Source: Planctomycetota bacterium
Lineage (GTDB): Bacteria; Planctomycetota; UBA8742; UBA2392
Direction of reading: 5' to 3'
DNA: 64,000 bases
Assembly (NCBI GenBank): GCA_022071975.1
Contig: JAJVIO010000027.1
Location: 58,075 to 122,074 of the forward strand
Below the pieces are notes generated by a model. That model saw only the letters and a list, made by a program, of their open reading frames with translations, was not told the origin of the DNA and made no database searches. Positions 43,737 through 53,602 of this stretch are shown here, one piece after another. Within the stretch, counting starts at the first letter, position 1. The number at the start of each line of letters is the position of its first letter. The position numbers and the translations under genes are program-made.

Positions 43737-44174
43737 ATGTCGGACCTCGTACGAGTCAGCATATCCCTGGAAGCATCCCTCGCGGCCGAGCTGGATCGCC
43801 TGGTGGAGACTTCGCGCTACGAGAACCGCTCCGAATACGTGCGCGACCTGATCCGCGAGCAGCTGGTCAGCGAAGAGTGGGAGCAGGGGCGCGAAGTGCT
43901 GGGCACCATCACCCTGATCTACGACCACCACCAGGGCGGGCTCAGTGACAAGCTGAACGGCCTGCAGCACGACCACCACGCCAACGTGCTGGCCAGCACC
44001 CATGTGCATCTTGATCACGGCACATGCGCCGAAATGATCATGCTGCGCGGCAAGCCGGAGATTCTGCGCGAACTCACCGACGGCATGCGGCGGCTGAAGG
44101 GCGTTCTGCACGCGGCCTTCGCCCTGAGCTCGACGGGCAAAACTCTGCAACGCGGAGGGCACCGCCATGCATGA
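43737..44174 (+). CDS. nikR: Nickel-responsive regulator NikR
   Basis: RVSISLEASLAAELDRLVETSRYENRSEYVRDLIREQL RHH domain; Ni-site HHQ...HVHLDHGTCAEMI. Confidence 0.95.
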   Translation: MSDLVRVSISLEASLAAELDRLVETSRYENRSEYVRDLIREQLVSEEWEQGREVLGTITLIYDHHQGGLSDKLNGLQHDHHANVLASTHVHLDHGTCAEMIMLRGKPEILRELTDGMRRLKGVLHAAFALSSTGKTLQRGGHRHA

Positions 44175-44883
44175 GCTGCTGCTGGCACTTGGTACAGGGC
44201 TGATCGCGGGTATGGCGCACGTTTACATGGGCGCAGACCACCTGGCCGCGCTCATGCCGCTCAGTGTCGGCCGCAGGCTGAAGGCGGCCTGGCTGGGTGT
44301 GCGCTGGGGCGTGGGCCACAGCATGGGCGTGGTGATCGTGGCGATCATCTTCCTGGTGCTGCGCCAGGCAGTTGATCTTGAACCGGTCAGCGAGTGGGGT
44401 GAGCGTATCGTGGGCATCATGCTGATCGGCCTGGGCGTGATCGGCCTGCGCGCGGCCTTCAAACATCGCATGCACGCTCACACACACGCCCACGAAGGAG
44501 ATGCCCACACCCACTTGCACGTTCACGTTGAGGGCGCCCACGACCCGGCCGCCAAGGAAGAAGCCCACGCACACATGCACAGCCACGCCGCCTTCGCGGC
44601 CGGCACGTTGCACGGCCTGGCAGGCATGGCGCACCTGATGGGCGTGCTGCCCAGCCTGGCGTTTCCCAGCCTGCGCGAGTCGTTCGCGTACCTGGCGGCG
44701 TTCGCGGTCGGCACGGTGCTGGCGATGGCGCTGTTCGCGGCGGTGTTCGGAGCGATTACGGCCAAGCTGGGCGACAAGGCGCCGAAGCTGATCAAGGCCT
44801 CGATGTACCTCGCCGGCACGGTCTGCATCGTGGTAGGGGCGGCGTGGATCCTGGTGCCGCTGATGGGCTACGAACTGCCCTGA
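44167..44883 (+). CDS. Nickel/cobalt permease (RcnA/UreH-type) with His-rich loop
   Basis: GMAHVYMGADHLAAL..GVRWGVGHSMG; HRMHAHTHAHEGDAHTHLHVHVEGAHD; overlaps nikR. Confidence 0.88.
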   Translation: MHELLLALGTGLIAGMAHVYMGADHLAALMPLSVGRRLKAAWLGVRWGVGHSMGVVIVAIIFLVLRQAVDLEPVSEWGERIVGIMLIGLGVIGLRAAFKHRMHAHTHAHEGDAHTHLHVHVEGAHDPAAKEEAHAHMHSHAAFAAGTLHGLAGMAHLMGVLPSLAFPSLRESFAYLAAFAVGTVLAMALFAAVFGAITAKLGDKAPKLIKASMYLAGTVCIVVGAAWILVPLMGYELP

Positions 44884-46224
44884 TCAAGCCGTGATCAGCA
44901 CATACAAGTAGTACGCCGCGAACAGGCCTGAGAGGATGATGCCGGCCCAGCTGTAGGCGATCATGCGCGGGCTCAGCCGCGCCTCCTGCGGCACCTCGCT
45001 GCCCATCATGGCGCGGTGGTTCAGCCAGGCCAACAGCGGCGCTGACAGGAAGCTCAGCGAAGTGGCCAGGTCCACCAGCGCCTTGAACGCCTTGCCGCCG
45101 CCGATCGCGTACCAGATGATCCCGACCGCGCCCAACCCCAGCACCACCAGCGCGATCCAGTAAACCCGGCGGCTGATCTGCGAGGGCTGGCCCGGCGTCT
45201 CGGGTTCCTGGAAGCGCGCCACCAGCGCCGCGATCGCGCGCGGGAAGCCGTCCACCACCGTCAGCGTGGTCGAGAACATCACCGTAAACGCCGAGGTCGC
45301 GATGATCGGCTTGGCCCAGTCGCCCAGGCTGGCGGTGTACAGGCCGATCACCTGCCCGGCGAACCCGGCCGGGCTGTCCGAGAACTTCTCGCCGCTGTGG
45401 AACATCACGCCGGCGCCCAGAATCACGAAGCACAGGGCCAGCAGCACCGTGCCCAGGTAGCCGACGTTGAAGTCGGTGAGCGCATCTTTCACGCTGGGTG
45501 CGTGGCCGGTTTCGCGCCGGCGGGCCAGCGTCCAGAGCGAGTGCCAGATCGAGATGTCGAAGGCGCTGGGCATCCAGCCGATGAACGCGACCAGGAACAG
45601 CACCTTGGGCGTGTCGGTCAGGAAATCGGCCGACGGAAGCCACTCCATCGCCCCCCAGTCGATCTTCGGCAGCGCCAGGGCCGTGGCCAGCAGCGTGGTG
45701 ACGGTCAGCAGTGCAACCACGACTTTCACGATCTTGTCGAGCCACTTGTAGTGGCCGACAGCCAGCAAGCCCGCGCAGATCAGCGTCAGCAGCGCCGACA
45801 GCCACACCGTGGGCGCCAGGCCTGCCAGCGGGTCTTTCCAGCCCAGCAGCGCCGTGAACATCGCGGCCGTCACCAGCGTGACCACGGCCTGCACCGTGAA
45901 CATGGTGCCCAGCGTCAGCAGCGCGTACAGCACCAGCGCCCACCTGCCCTGGCGGCGGTAGCCTTCCAGCAGGCTGGTGCCCGTGGCGGCCGCGTAGCGG
46001 GGCCCGAAGCTGAAGGCCGGGTACTTGAAGAAGTTGGCCGCGAACAAAACGACCAGCAGGGCAAAGCCGAAGCTGGCGCCGGCCCGGGTGCTCTGCACCA
46101 GGTGCGATACGCCCACAGCGGCGCCCGCCCAAAGCAGGCCGGGGCCGAGGGCCTTCCAGAAGTTCTTTGGCGCCGGTTGTTCGGGCATGGACGTGATTCT
46201 TCCCACGGGAGAGGCCGGATTCAA
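44884..46224 (-). CDS. Nramp-family divalent metal transporter
   Basis: LGPGLLWAGAAVGVSHLVQSTRAGASFG; 11+ TM helices. Confidence 0.85.
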   Translation of the reverse strand: MNPASPVGRITSMPEQPAPKNFWKALGPGLLWAGAAVGVSHLVQSTRAGASFGFALLVVLFAANFFKYPAFSFGPRYAAATGTSLLEGYRRQGRWALVLYALLTLGTMFTVQAVVTLVTAAMFTALLGWKDPLAGLAPTVWLSALLTLICAGLLAVGHYKWLDKIVKVVVALLTVTTLLATALALPKIDWGAMEWLPSADFLTDTPKVLFLVAFIGWMPSAFDISIWHSLWTLARRRETGHAPSVKDALTDFNVGYLGTVLLALCFVILGAGVMFHSGEKFSDSPAGFAGQVIGLYTASLGDWAKPIIATSAFTVMFSTTLTVVDGFPRAIAALVARFQEPETPGQPSQISRRVYWIALVVLGLGAVGIIWYAIGGGKAFKALVDLATSLSFLSAPLLAWLNHRAMMGSEVPQEARLSPRMIAYSWAGIILSGLFAAYYLYVLITA

Positions 46225-46328
46225 GATGGGCTAGCCGGGTCCGGGATGTCGGGCATGGAAGGGTGGAAGCTGGAATCGGGTTGTTATAGCGTGCGTTGTA
46301 CGCCGGATGGCGGCGGCAAGAGAGAGCC

Positions 46329-47144
46329 ATGACACTGACCATCGAGCAGGAAAAGGAAGCCAGGCAATTCCTTTCCGACCTGCGCAAGGAAATCAAGAAC
46401 CATGCCGGCGTGGGGCACAGCATCCTTGGCCGCATGAAGACGGACCCGCGTTCGCGCTTTGACTTCATGGTGCTGGCGGGGCAACACTTCCCGCTGGTGG
46501 GCAACTTCACGCGCTACATGGAGCTGCTGCTGCTGAACGCGCCCGACAGCGAAGCCAAGTGCTGGCTGGCCAAGGTGCTGGTGGACGAGTACGGCGAGCG
46601 CAGCGAAGGCGAAGACCACGCCGAGCACTACAAGAAGTTCATGCACGCCGCGGGCCACAAGCCCGGTGAAGAAGACATCATCCCGCTGCACCCGGAGGTG
46701 GTGCACTTCATCCGCGAGCACTATCGCATCGCGACCGAAGAACCTTTCCTGGTGGGGCTGGGTGCTTTAGGCCCCGGCCACGAATGGAGCATCCCGGCCA
46801 TGTTCGAGCTGGCCGTGGCAGGCCTGCGCAAGGCGGGCTTTGCTGAGAAAGAGATCGAGTACTGGACCATGCACCTCGAGCAGGACCAGGACCACGGCGC
46901 CTGGCTTGAGGAAGCGCTGGTGAAGTACTGCATCATCGAGCGCAACCGCGAGCTGATCCGTCGCGGCGCACTGCTGAGCCTGGATGCGCGAGAGCGCTTC
47001 TGGTGGGGGGTGACCGACAAGATCGCAAGCGAGAGCACGAAAAAGCACCTGCCGCCCGGCACGTCCGCCACGCACACGGAGGGGCAACTCACATTGCGTG
47101 AGCTCCGGCAGCGCTGGCACGTGGAAGCGCGGCTGGTGGAGTGA
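46329..47144 (+). CDS. Haem-oxygenase-like (TenA/PqqC/CADD-type) iron-dependent oxidase
   Basis: VGHSILGRMKTDP...HFPLVGNFTRYMELLL...LVDEYGERSEGEDHAEHYKKF...HLEQDQDHGAWLEEAL metal-ligand pattern. Confidence 0.78.
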   Translation: MTLTIEQEKEARQFLSDLRKEIKNHAGVGHSILGRMKTDPRSRFDFMVLAGQHFPLVGNFTRYMELLLLNAPDSEAKCWLAKVLVDEYGERSEGEDHAEHYKKFMHAAGHKPGEEDIIPLHPEVVHFIREHYRIATEEPFLVGLGALGPGHEWSIPAMFELAVAGLRKAGFAEKEIEYWTMHLEQDQDHGAWLEEALVKYCIIERNRELIRRGALLSLDARERFWWGVTDKIASESTKKHLPPGTSATHTEGQLTLRELRQRWHVEARLVE

Positions 47145-47171
47145 ACGACAACCAGAGAAACGGGCGGCAAC

Positions 47172-48131
47172 ATGGCAATCGACAACCTGATGGTGGTGGC
47201 ATTCGGCGGGCCGACCAAAGAGTGCTGCGGCAAACACGCGGAGTGCCCGGGGCAGGCTTTCTGCTTCGTGAACGGCATCTTCGGCGACAACCCGGCGCGC
47301 CGCGCGCGCGTGGATGAAGTGGTCGAGCACTACAAGTTCTTCGGCGGCTTCAGCCGCTTCAATGAAATCACCGAAGCGCAGGCCAATGCGATCCGGGCTG
47401 AGCTGAAGAAGCGCGGCCATGACCTCAAGCTCACCGTCGGCTACGACCACTGGATGCCATGGATTGCCGACCAGGTCGCGAAGGTTGACGGCGAGTTCCT
47501 GGTGATGGTGATGACGCCTCACCAGAGCGCGGTTTCCTGGGACGCCTACCTGCGCCGCGTGACCGAGGGCCTGGAAAAGCTTGACGAGTCAAGTCGCCCG
47601 AAGTGGGCCGGTGTGGTGGAGCCTTTCTGGAACAAACCCGGCTTCATCGAGGCCCTTGCCGACCGCGTCCGCGAGGCCGCCAAGGCCATCAACGCCGACC
47701 TGACCAACAGTTCCACCGGCCTGGTGCTGAGCGCCCACGCGATCCCGATGTCGCTGGTGAAAACCAGCAAGTACGTCGAGCAGATCAAGGAGACGGCCGA
47801 GCTGGTGGCGGCCAAGGTGGGGGCCGCGAACTTGATGGTGGCCTACCAGAGCGCCCCCAGCGACAGCAAGATCGAGTGGACCACGCCCTACCTCGAACGC
47901 GCGATCGAGGAATTGAAGGACGGCGGCGCCCGGAAGATTGTCGCCGCGCCGATCGGCTTCCTGTGTGACAACGTGGAAGTGCTGTACGACCTCGGCGTGG
48001 AAGGCAAGAACAAGGCGGACGATCTCGATCTGCCGTTTGCTGCAGCCGAGGCGGTCAACACCCACCCCGCTTTCATCAAGCAACTCGCCGACAACGTGGA
48101 AGCCAAGCTGAACGAGCTGACTACCCGCTGA
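47172..48131 (+). CDS. hemH: Ferrochelatase with atypical N-terminal Cys-rich segment
   Basis: LVLSAHAIPMSLVKTSKYVEQI, QSAPSDSKIEWTTPYLERAIEEL, IVAAPIGFLCDNVEVLYDLG. Confidence 0.93.
   Translation: MAIDNLMVVAFGGPTKECCGKHAECPGQAFCFVNGIFGDNPARRARVDEVVEHYKFFGGFSRFNEITEAQANAIRAELKKRGHDLKLTVGYDHWMPWIADQVAKVDGEFLVMVMTPHQSAVSWDAYLRRVTEGLEKLDESSRPKWAGVVEPFWNKPGFIEALADRVREAAKAINADLTNSSTGLVLSAHAIPMSLVKTSKYVEQIKETAELVAAKVGAANLMVAYQSAPSDSKIEWTTPYLERAIEELKDGGARKIVAAPIGFLCDNVEVLYDLGVEGKNKADDLDLPFAAAEAVNTHPAFIKQLADNVEAKLNELTTR
47581..47592. other. TTGACGAGTCAA site, coding (hemH)
   Basis: Direct reading, flanked C/G. Confidence 0.85.
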
Positions 48132-48227
48132 CGTGCGCTCTATCCGCCTGCCTGCCTCCGTCGTGCGAGTGAAAATCTTCGGAACCACGGCGGATGCGGC
48201 GACGTCTCAGGCGCGGGAAGGAACACC

Positions 48228-48860
48228 ATGCGCTGCCTGCTTCCACTACTGATCGTGCTGCTGGCGATTGCCGGCTGCGGGGACGACGCGAGCCGTGACA
48301 ACGGGCGCGGAGTCGACAATGCGCCATCGCGCAACACGCCGGACAGAGACGACCCCGATCCGAATGACTCAACAAGGCCGGGGCCAGTGGAACGTCCCGG
48401 CGGCTTGTACCCCGATCCTTCGCCACCGAAGTACGTGGAGTTGGGTTGGTCGGAGTGGGGCGACCGCAAGGTCGCGATGGTGTACGAAAAAGACCACATC
48501 GAAAAACTGCCCGAAGACACCTCGGCGGTCAGCTTCCACATGGTGCTGTGGTACGACTTCGGGCGTGAGGCCCGCGTCGGCGATGCTGAACTCAAACGGC
48601 TCAAACGACTGCCGCAACTGCACTATCTCGCTGTGGGGGTGGAAATCGGCGACGAGGGCTTTGAGGCGATCAGCGAACTGCCCGCACTGGAGCACCTGGT
48701 GCTGATGAGCTTCTACGTCGTGAACGCCGAGCGCTTCCAGATGCTCCAGAAGCTGGCCACCCTCAAGACCCTTGAGCTGCACCTGCACGAGAGCGCCCTG
48801 GACGAAGAAGCCCTGAAGGCCTTCCGCAAGGCGCGCCCGGACGTGTCCATCAAGCGCTGA
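48228..48860 (+). CDS. Hypothetical lipoprotein with LRR-like C-terminus
   Basis: LLAIAGCGDD lipobox; LPQLHYLAVGVEIGDEGFEAISELPALEHLVLM. Confidence 0.65.
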   Translation: MRCLLPLLIVLLAIAGCGDDASRDNGRGVDNAPSRNTPDRDDPDPNDSTRPGPVERPGGLYPDPSPPKYVELGWSEWGDRKVAMVYEKDHIEKLPEDTSAVSFHMVLWYDFGREARVGDAELKRLKRLPQLHYLAVGVEIGDEGFEAISELPALEHLVLMSFYVVNAERFQMLQKLATLKTLELHLHESALDEEALKAFRKARPDVSIKR

Positions 48861-50054
48861 CTAAGTCCCAGGCTGCTTGGCCTTCTCCTTGGCGCGCTTG
48901 GGCTTGGGTTCCGGCCAGTGCTGTGCGGGGAACAACGTCTTCATCGCGAGCAGTTTGCCGTAGCAAAGCAGCCGGTCGCCGCTGAGGATCTCTCGCGTGT
49001 TGCGCGGGTTGGGGATGGTCTGGCTTTCACGCATGATGCTGAGAACCAGGATGTCCTGGTCGCGCAAACCGCTCTCCTTGATGGATTTTCCGACTAGCGG
49101 TGATTCCGGCCCGATGGGAACTTCCGCCACGCCATAGCCGCGATCAAGCGTCAACCTCTGCCGGATGTCCAGGTCGGGAAACAACACCTGTTCCTCGACG
49201 TGCTTGATCATCTCGCCGGCGATGTCAACGCCCGTGGCGGTCTCGATGCCTTCCAGCCCCGGCGAGCTGTTCACTTCCATCACCTGCGGGCCTTCATTGC
49301 TTTCCAGCATGTCCACGCCCGCCACGCGCAGGCCCAGGATCTGCGCCGCCATCACGGCCGTGCGCTCGTACTCGGGCTCGAGTTGCACGGGTACCGCCAC
49401 GCCGCCACGGTGCACGTTGCTGCGGAACTCTGTGCCCTGCGCACTGCGGCGCATGGCCGCCACGACGCGGCCGCCGACCACGAACGCGCGCACGTCACGG
49501 CCGCGGCTTTCTTCCACGAAGTTCTGGATCAGCACGTTCTGCTTCGTGCTCTGGAGCGTTTCGACAATCGCCTCGGCGATCTTGCTGGTGTCGGCCAGGA
49601 TCACGCCGATGCCCTGGGTTCCCTCCAGCAGCTTGATGATCACCGGCGCGCCGCCGACGCGCTCGATGGCCGGCATCACGCTGGAGCGCTGGCGCACGAA
49701 AGCGGTCTTGGGAATGCCGATGTTGTGGCGGCTGAGAATCTGGAAGGCCCGCAGCTTGTCGCGGCTGGTGGCGATGGAGCTGCTGGTGTTCAGGCAGAAC
49801 ACGCCCATCTGTTCGTACTGGCGCACCACGGCCGTGCCGAAGAAGGTGATACTGGCGCCGATGCGCGGGATGATGGCGTCGAAGTTCTCGACGCGTTTTT
49901 CGCGGTACCAGACGTGGGGGTTCTTCTTCTCGACATCGAGCGAGAACTTGAGCGGGTCAAGCACGCGAACCTTGTGGCCGCGCGCTTCGGCGGCTTCACG
50001 GATGCGCCGCGTGCTGTACAGCCGCGGGCCCTGCGAGAGAATTGCGATTTTCAT
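48861..50054 (-). CDS. rimK: RimK-type ATP-grasp ligase fused to C-terminal RCK_C/TrkA_C-like domain
   Basis: MKIAILSQGPRLYSTRRIREAAEARGHKVRVLDPL..., QNFVEESRGRDVRAFVVGG, VDMLESNEGPQVMEVNSSPGLEGIE; C-term ESPLVGKSIKESGLRDQDILVLSIMRES..ILSGDRLLCYG. Confidence 0.88.
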   Translation of the reverse strand: MKIAILSQGPRLYSTRRIREAAEARGHKVRVLDPLKFSLDVEKKNPHVWYREKRVENFDAIIPRIGASITFFGTAVVRQYEQMGVFCLNTSSSIATSRDKLRAFQILSRHNIGIPKTAFVRQRSSVMPAIERVGGAPVIIKLLEGTQGIGVILADTSKIAEAIVETLQSTKQNVLIQNFVEESRGRDVRAFVVGGRVVAAMRRSAQGTEFRSNVHRGGVAVPVQLEPEYERTAVMAAQILGLRVAGVDMLESNEGPQVMEVNSSPGLEGIETATGVDIAGEMIKHVEEQVLFPDLDIRQRLTLDRGYGVAEVPIGPESPLVGKSIKESGLRDQDILVLSIMRESQTIPNPRNTREILSGDRLLCYGKLLAMKTLFPAQHWPEPKPKRAKEKAKQPGT

Positions 50055-50162
50055 AGGAGGTTGTGGCCGGAGGGTCGAGGTCAGCCCCGGCCGGAAGGCC
50101 GGGGAGGTTGCGCGCAGTGTACAATTTCACTGATTTCCCCGCCCTTCCGGGCGGGGCTGCGG

Positions 50163-50843
<681 letters not shown>

Positions 50844-50954
50844 TCGTGCTCCCTAGCTTGACGGTTACAGGGCAGGCAATAGTATACGCCCCCTCAACGG
50901 CCGGGCAAGGAAGCGGGCTCGCAAGGCTGCAACCTTCAGGCGTTTGGGAACGTA

Positions 50955-51031
50955 GGGCGTTTAGCTCAGTTGGCTAGAGCACTGTCTTCACACGGCAGGG
51001 GTCACTGGTTCGAGTCCAGTAACGCCCACCA
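50955..51031 (+). tRNA. tRNA-Val (anticodon CAC), encoded CCA
   Basis: GGGCGTT acceptor, CTGTC-TTCACAC-GGCAG, TTCGAGTC, AACGCCCACCA. Confidence 0.96.
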
Positions 51032-51033
51032 TC

Positions 51034-51062
51034 AAAAACACCCGCCTTTGGCGGGTGTTTTT
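51034..51062 (+). terminator. Intrinsic terminator after tRNA-Val
   Basis: aaaaacacccgcc-ttt-ggcgggtgttttt. Confidence 0.9.
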
Positions 51063-51112
51063 GGTGCGCGCCAAAGCCTTGGCGTAGGCGGGCTTGTTCG
51101 ATGAAGAAGAAA

Positions 51113-51134
51113 GCCCCGGGCTTCCGCCCGGGGC
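51113..51134 (-). terminator. Hairpin terminator for 51184..51612
   Basis: gccccgggc-ttcc-gcccggggc then TTTCTTCTTC on minus strand. Confidence 0.65.
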
Positions 51135-51183
51135 CGTTGTCTCTCGACCAACTTCAAACCACCAACTATCAACCGCCGTCCCG

Positions 51184-51612
51184 CTACTTCTGTTCCTTTG
51201 ACCACTTTTCGATGGCCTCGGCGTTTTCCTTGGCGAGGCGCGTGGTCAGGTCCAGCACGTCCTTCTTGAACACGCGGTCCTTGCGCTTCATGTTTGTGAT
51301 CGCGTCGTGGAACTCGGTGCTGTCCTTGTACTTGGCGTTCTTGGCTTCTTTCACCGCCTCGTTCCAGACATCGTCGGCCTTGTATGGCTCGTTGGCTTTC
51401 ACCTTGGCCAGCACGATCTCGTAGTACTTCTTGAACACGCGCTCGACGTCGGCGAACAGGGTCTTGCCCTCTTCGCTCATTTCGCGCTTCTGCGGCTCTT
51501 TTACGTCTTCGCCCTTTTCTTCCTTAGGCGGCTCGGGCGGCTTCTCGGCCTCCTGCGCGAACAGCGGCGCGCAGAACGCCAGCGCAAGCAGCATGGTCAG
51601 CAATGTACGCAT
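51184..51612 (-). CDS. Hypothetical secreted charged protein
   Basis: Signal peptide MRTLLTMLLALAFCAPLFAQEAEKPPEPPKEE. Confidence 0.6.
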   Translation of the reverse strand: MRTLLTMLLALAFCAPLFAQEAEKPPEPPKEEKGEDVKEPQKREMSEEGKTLFADVERVFKKYYEIVLAKVKANEPYKADDVWNEAVKEAKNAKYKDSTEFHDAITNMKRKDRVFKKDVLDLTTRLAKENAEAIEKWSKEQK

Positions 51613-51699
51613 GATCGATCCCTCCTGGCTCCCGTACTGTAACGTCTTTATCGGCCAGCGGGTTCCTTTTTCCAAGTGCAGGAATTCTGGCAGGGGCGA

Positions 51700-51833
51700 A
51701 ACAGGAGCCGCAAGCGCCAGCGCGCGGCCCGAATCGCGGGTGACGCACAAGCAACAAATGGGGCCGACAGCCGTTTTCGGCGTCGGCCCCCAGGTTGAAG
51801 GTCAACCGCGCGCTTGCGCTTGCGGCTCTTGTT
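51700..51833. repeat. BIME-like composite: 28-bp dispersed repeat plus its inverted copy, with internal hairpin
   Basis: 51700-51727 aacaggagccgcaagcgccagcgcgcgg; 51806-51833 ccgcgcgcttgcgcttgcggctcttgtt; internal ggggccgac..gtcggcccc. Confidence 0.85.
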
Positions 51834-51835
51834 CC

Positions 51836-53488
51836 TTACCCGATATTCATGGTCATCAGGAACTCGGCGTTGCTGCCGGTCTTCTTGAGCTTCTCTTTCA
51901 GCAGTTCCATGGCCTCGATCGGATTCATGTCGTTCAGGATGCGGCGCAGGACCCACATGCGCTTCTGCTCTTCGGGGTCCAGCAGCAGCTCTTCTTTTCG
52001 TGTGCCGGAGCGCGTGACGTCGATGGCCGGGTAGACGCGGCGGTCGGCCAGGCGGCGGTCCAGGTGCAACTCGGCGTTGCCGGTGCCCTTGAACTCTTCG
52101 AAGATCACTTCGTCCATCCTTGAGCCCGTGTCGATCAGCGCGGTCGAGATGATCGTCAGCGAGCCGCCTTCTTCAATGTTGCGCGCCGCGCCGAAGAAGC
52201 GCTTGGGGCGCTGCAGGGCGCTGGCGTCCACACCGCCGGTCAGGATCTTGCCCGAGTGCGGCTGCTCGGCGTTGTATGCACGGCCGAGGCGCGTGATGCT
52301 GTCCAGCAGGATCACCACGTCCACCTTATGCTCGACCAGGCGCTTGGCTTTGCCCAGCACCATTTCGGTGACCTGCACGTGGCGGCTGGTGGGCTCGTCG
52401 AACGTGGAGGCGATAACTTCCGCATCCACGGTGCGCTCCATGTCCGTCACTTCTTCGGGGCGCTCGTCGATCAGCAGAACGATCACGTAGACGTCCGGGT
52501 GATTGGCGCGGATCGCGTTGGCGATCTTCTGCAGAATCACCGTTTTGCCCGTGCGCGGCGGCGCCACGATCAGGCCGCGCTGGCCGCGGCCGATGGGCGT
52601 GACCAGGTCGATGATGCGCAGGTTGAGGTCGTTCTTGACCTCCAGGAAGATGCGCTTGTCGGGGTAGAGCGGCGTGAGTTCGTCAAAGGGCACGACCTCG
52701 GCCAGCTTGTTGGGGTCTTCGCCGTTGACCTTCTCAACCTTCAGCAGCGCGAAGTAGCGCTCGTTGTCCTTGGGCGGGCGGATCTGGCCGGCTACTACGT
52801 GGCCTGACTTCAAGCCGAAACGGCGGATCTGGCTGGGGCTGACGTAAATGTCGTCGGGGCTGGGCAGGTAGTTGTAGTCGGGGCTGCGCAGGAAGCCGAA
52901 GCCTTCGTTCAGCACTTCCATGACGCCTTCGCCGCTGATCACCGCGCCGCGCTTCACGCGGTCTTTCAGCAGCTGGAAGATCAGGTCCTGCTTCTTCAGC
53001 CCGGTCACGTCCTGCATGCCCAGCTTGCGCACTTCGCGCTGCAGGTTCTCCATCTTCATCTTCTGAAGGTCGTTCAGGTTGACGAAGAAAGGCTCGCGCG
53101 GCGGCTGGGGCTGGGCCGGGGCGGCTTCGGCCTCGGTGGTGGGGGGCTGCTCGGTGACTTCCGACTCGCCGTTGTCTTCAGTGACCACGGGGGGCAGGGG
53201 CGCTTCAGCCTTGGCGGCCGCCATGGCGGCCGCGGTTTCGTCATCGACCGCGACGTAGCCGGGGGCCTCGTTGCCGCCGGCAATTTCGTGGGCGCGGCCT
53301 TCGGCCTCTTCTTTCTCGCGGCGCGCCTCCATGCGGGCCATTTCGGCCTGGCGGGCGAACTCTTCGTGCATCACGTCGGTCTGGCCCTTCTTGCCGCCGC
53401 CGGGTTTACGCCGACCGCCACCGCCGCCGCGATTGTTGTTACGGCCGCGGCCGCGCTTACGAGGTGCTGACTTTCCTTCGGGTGTCAT
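51836..53488 (-). CDS. rho: Transcription termination factor Rho with long low-complexity N-terminus
   Basis: [58 protein letters not shown]. Confidence 0.97.
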   Translation of the reverse strand: MTPEGKSAPRKRGRGRNNNRGGGGGRRKPGGGKKGQTDVMHEEFARQAEMARMEARREKEEAEGRAHEIAGGNEAPGYVAVDDETAAAMAAAKAEAPLPPVVTEDNGESEVTEQPPTTEAEAAPAQPQPPREPFFVNLNDLQKMKMENLQREVRKLGMQDVTGLKKQDLIFQLLKDRVKRGAVISGEGVMEVLNEGFGFLRSPDYNYLPSPDDIYVSPSQIRRFGLKSGHVVAGQIRPPKDNERYFALLKVEKVNGEDPNKLAEVVPFDELTPLYPDKRIFLEVKNDLNLRIIDLVTPIGRGQRGLIVAPPRTGKTVILQKIANAIRANHPDVYVIVLLIDERPEEVTDMERTVDAEVIASTFDEPTSRHVQVTEMVLGKAKRLVEHKVDVVILLDSITRLGRAYNAEQPHSGKILTGGVDASALQRPKRFFGAARNIEEGGSLTIISTALIDTGSRMDEVIFEEFKGTGNAELHLDRRLADRRVYPAIDVTRSGTRKEELLLDPEEQKRMWVLRRILNDMNPIEAMELLKEKLKKTGSNAEFLMTMNIG

Positions 53489-53602
53489 TTGTGCTCCAGC
53501 GCTCTTGCGAGCTTGCCCGGGGATGGGCTCCCCGAGGTCCTGGTTCCGCGCCGATGGGCCGTGGGCCGGCCTGGCGGGAACGTCCTGTCCGGGTACGGAT
53601 GG

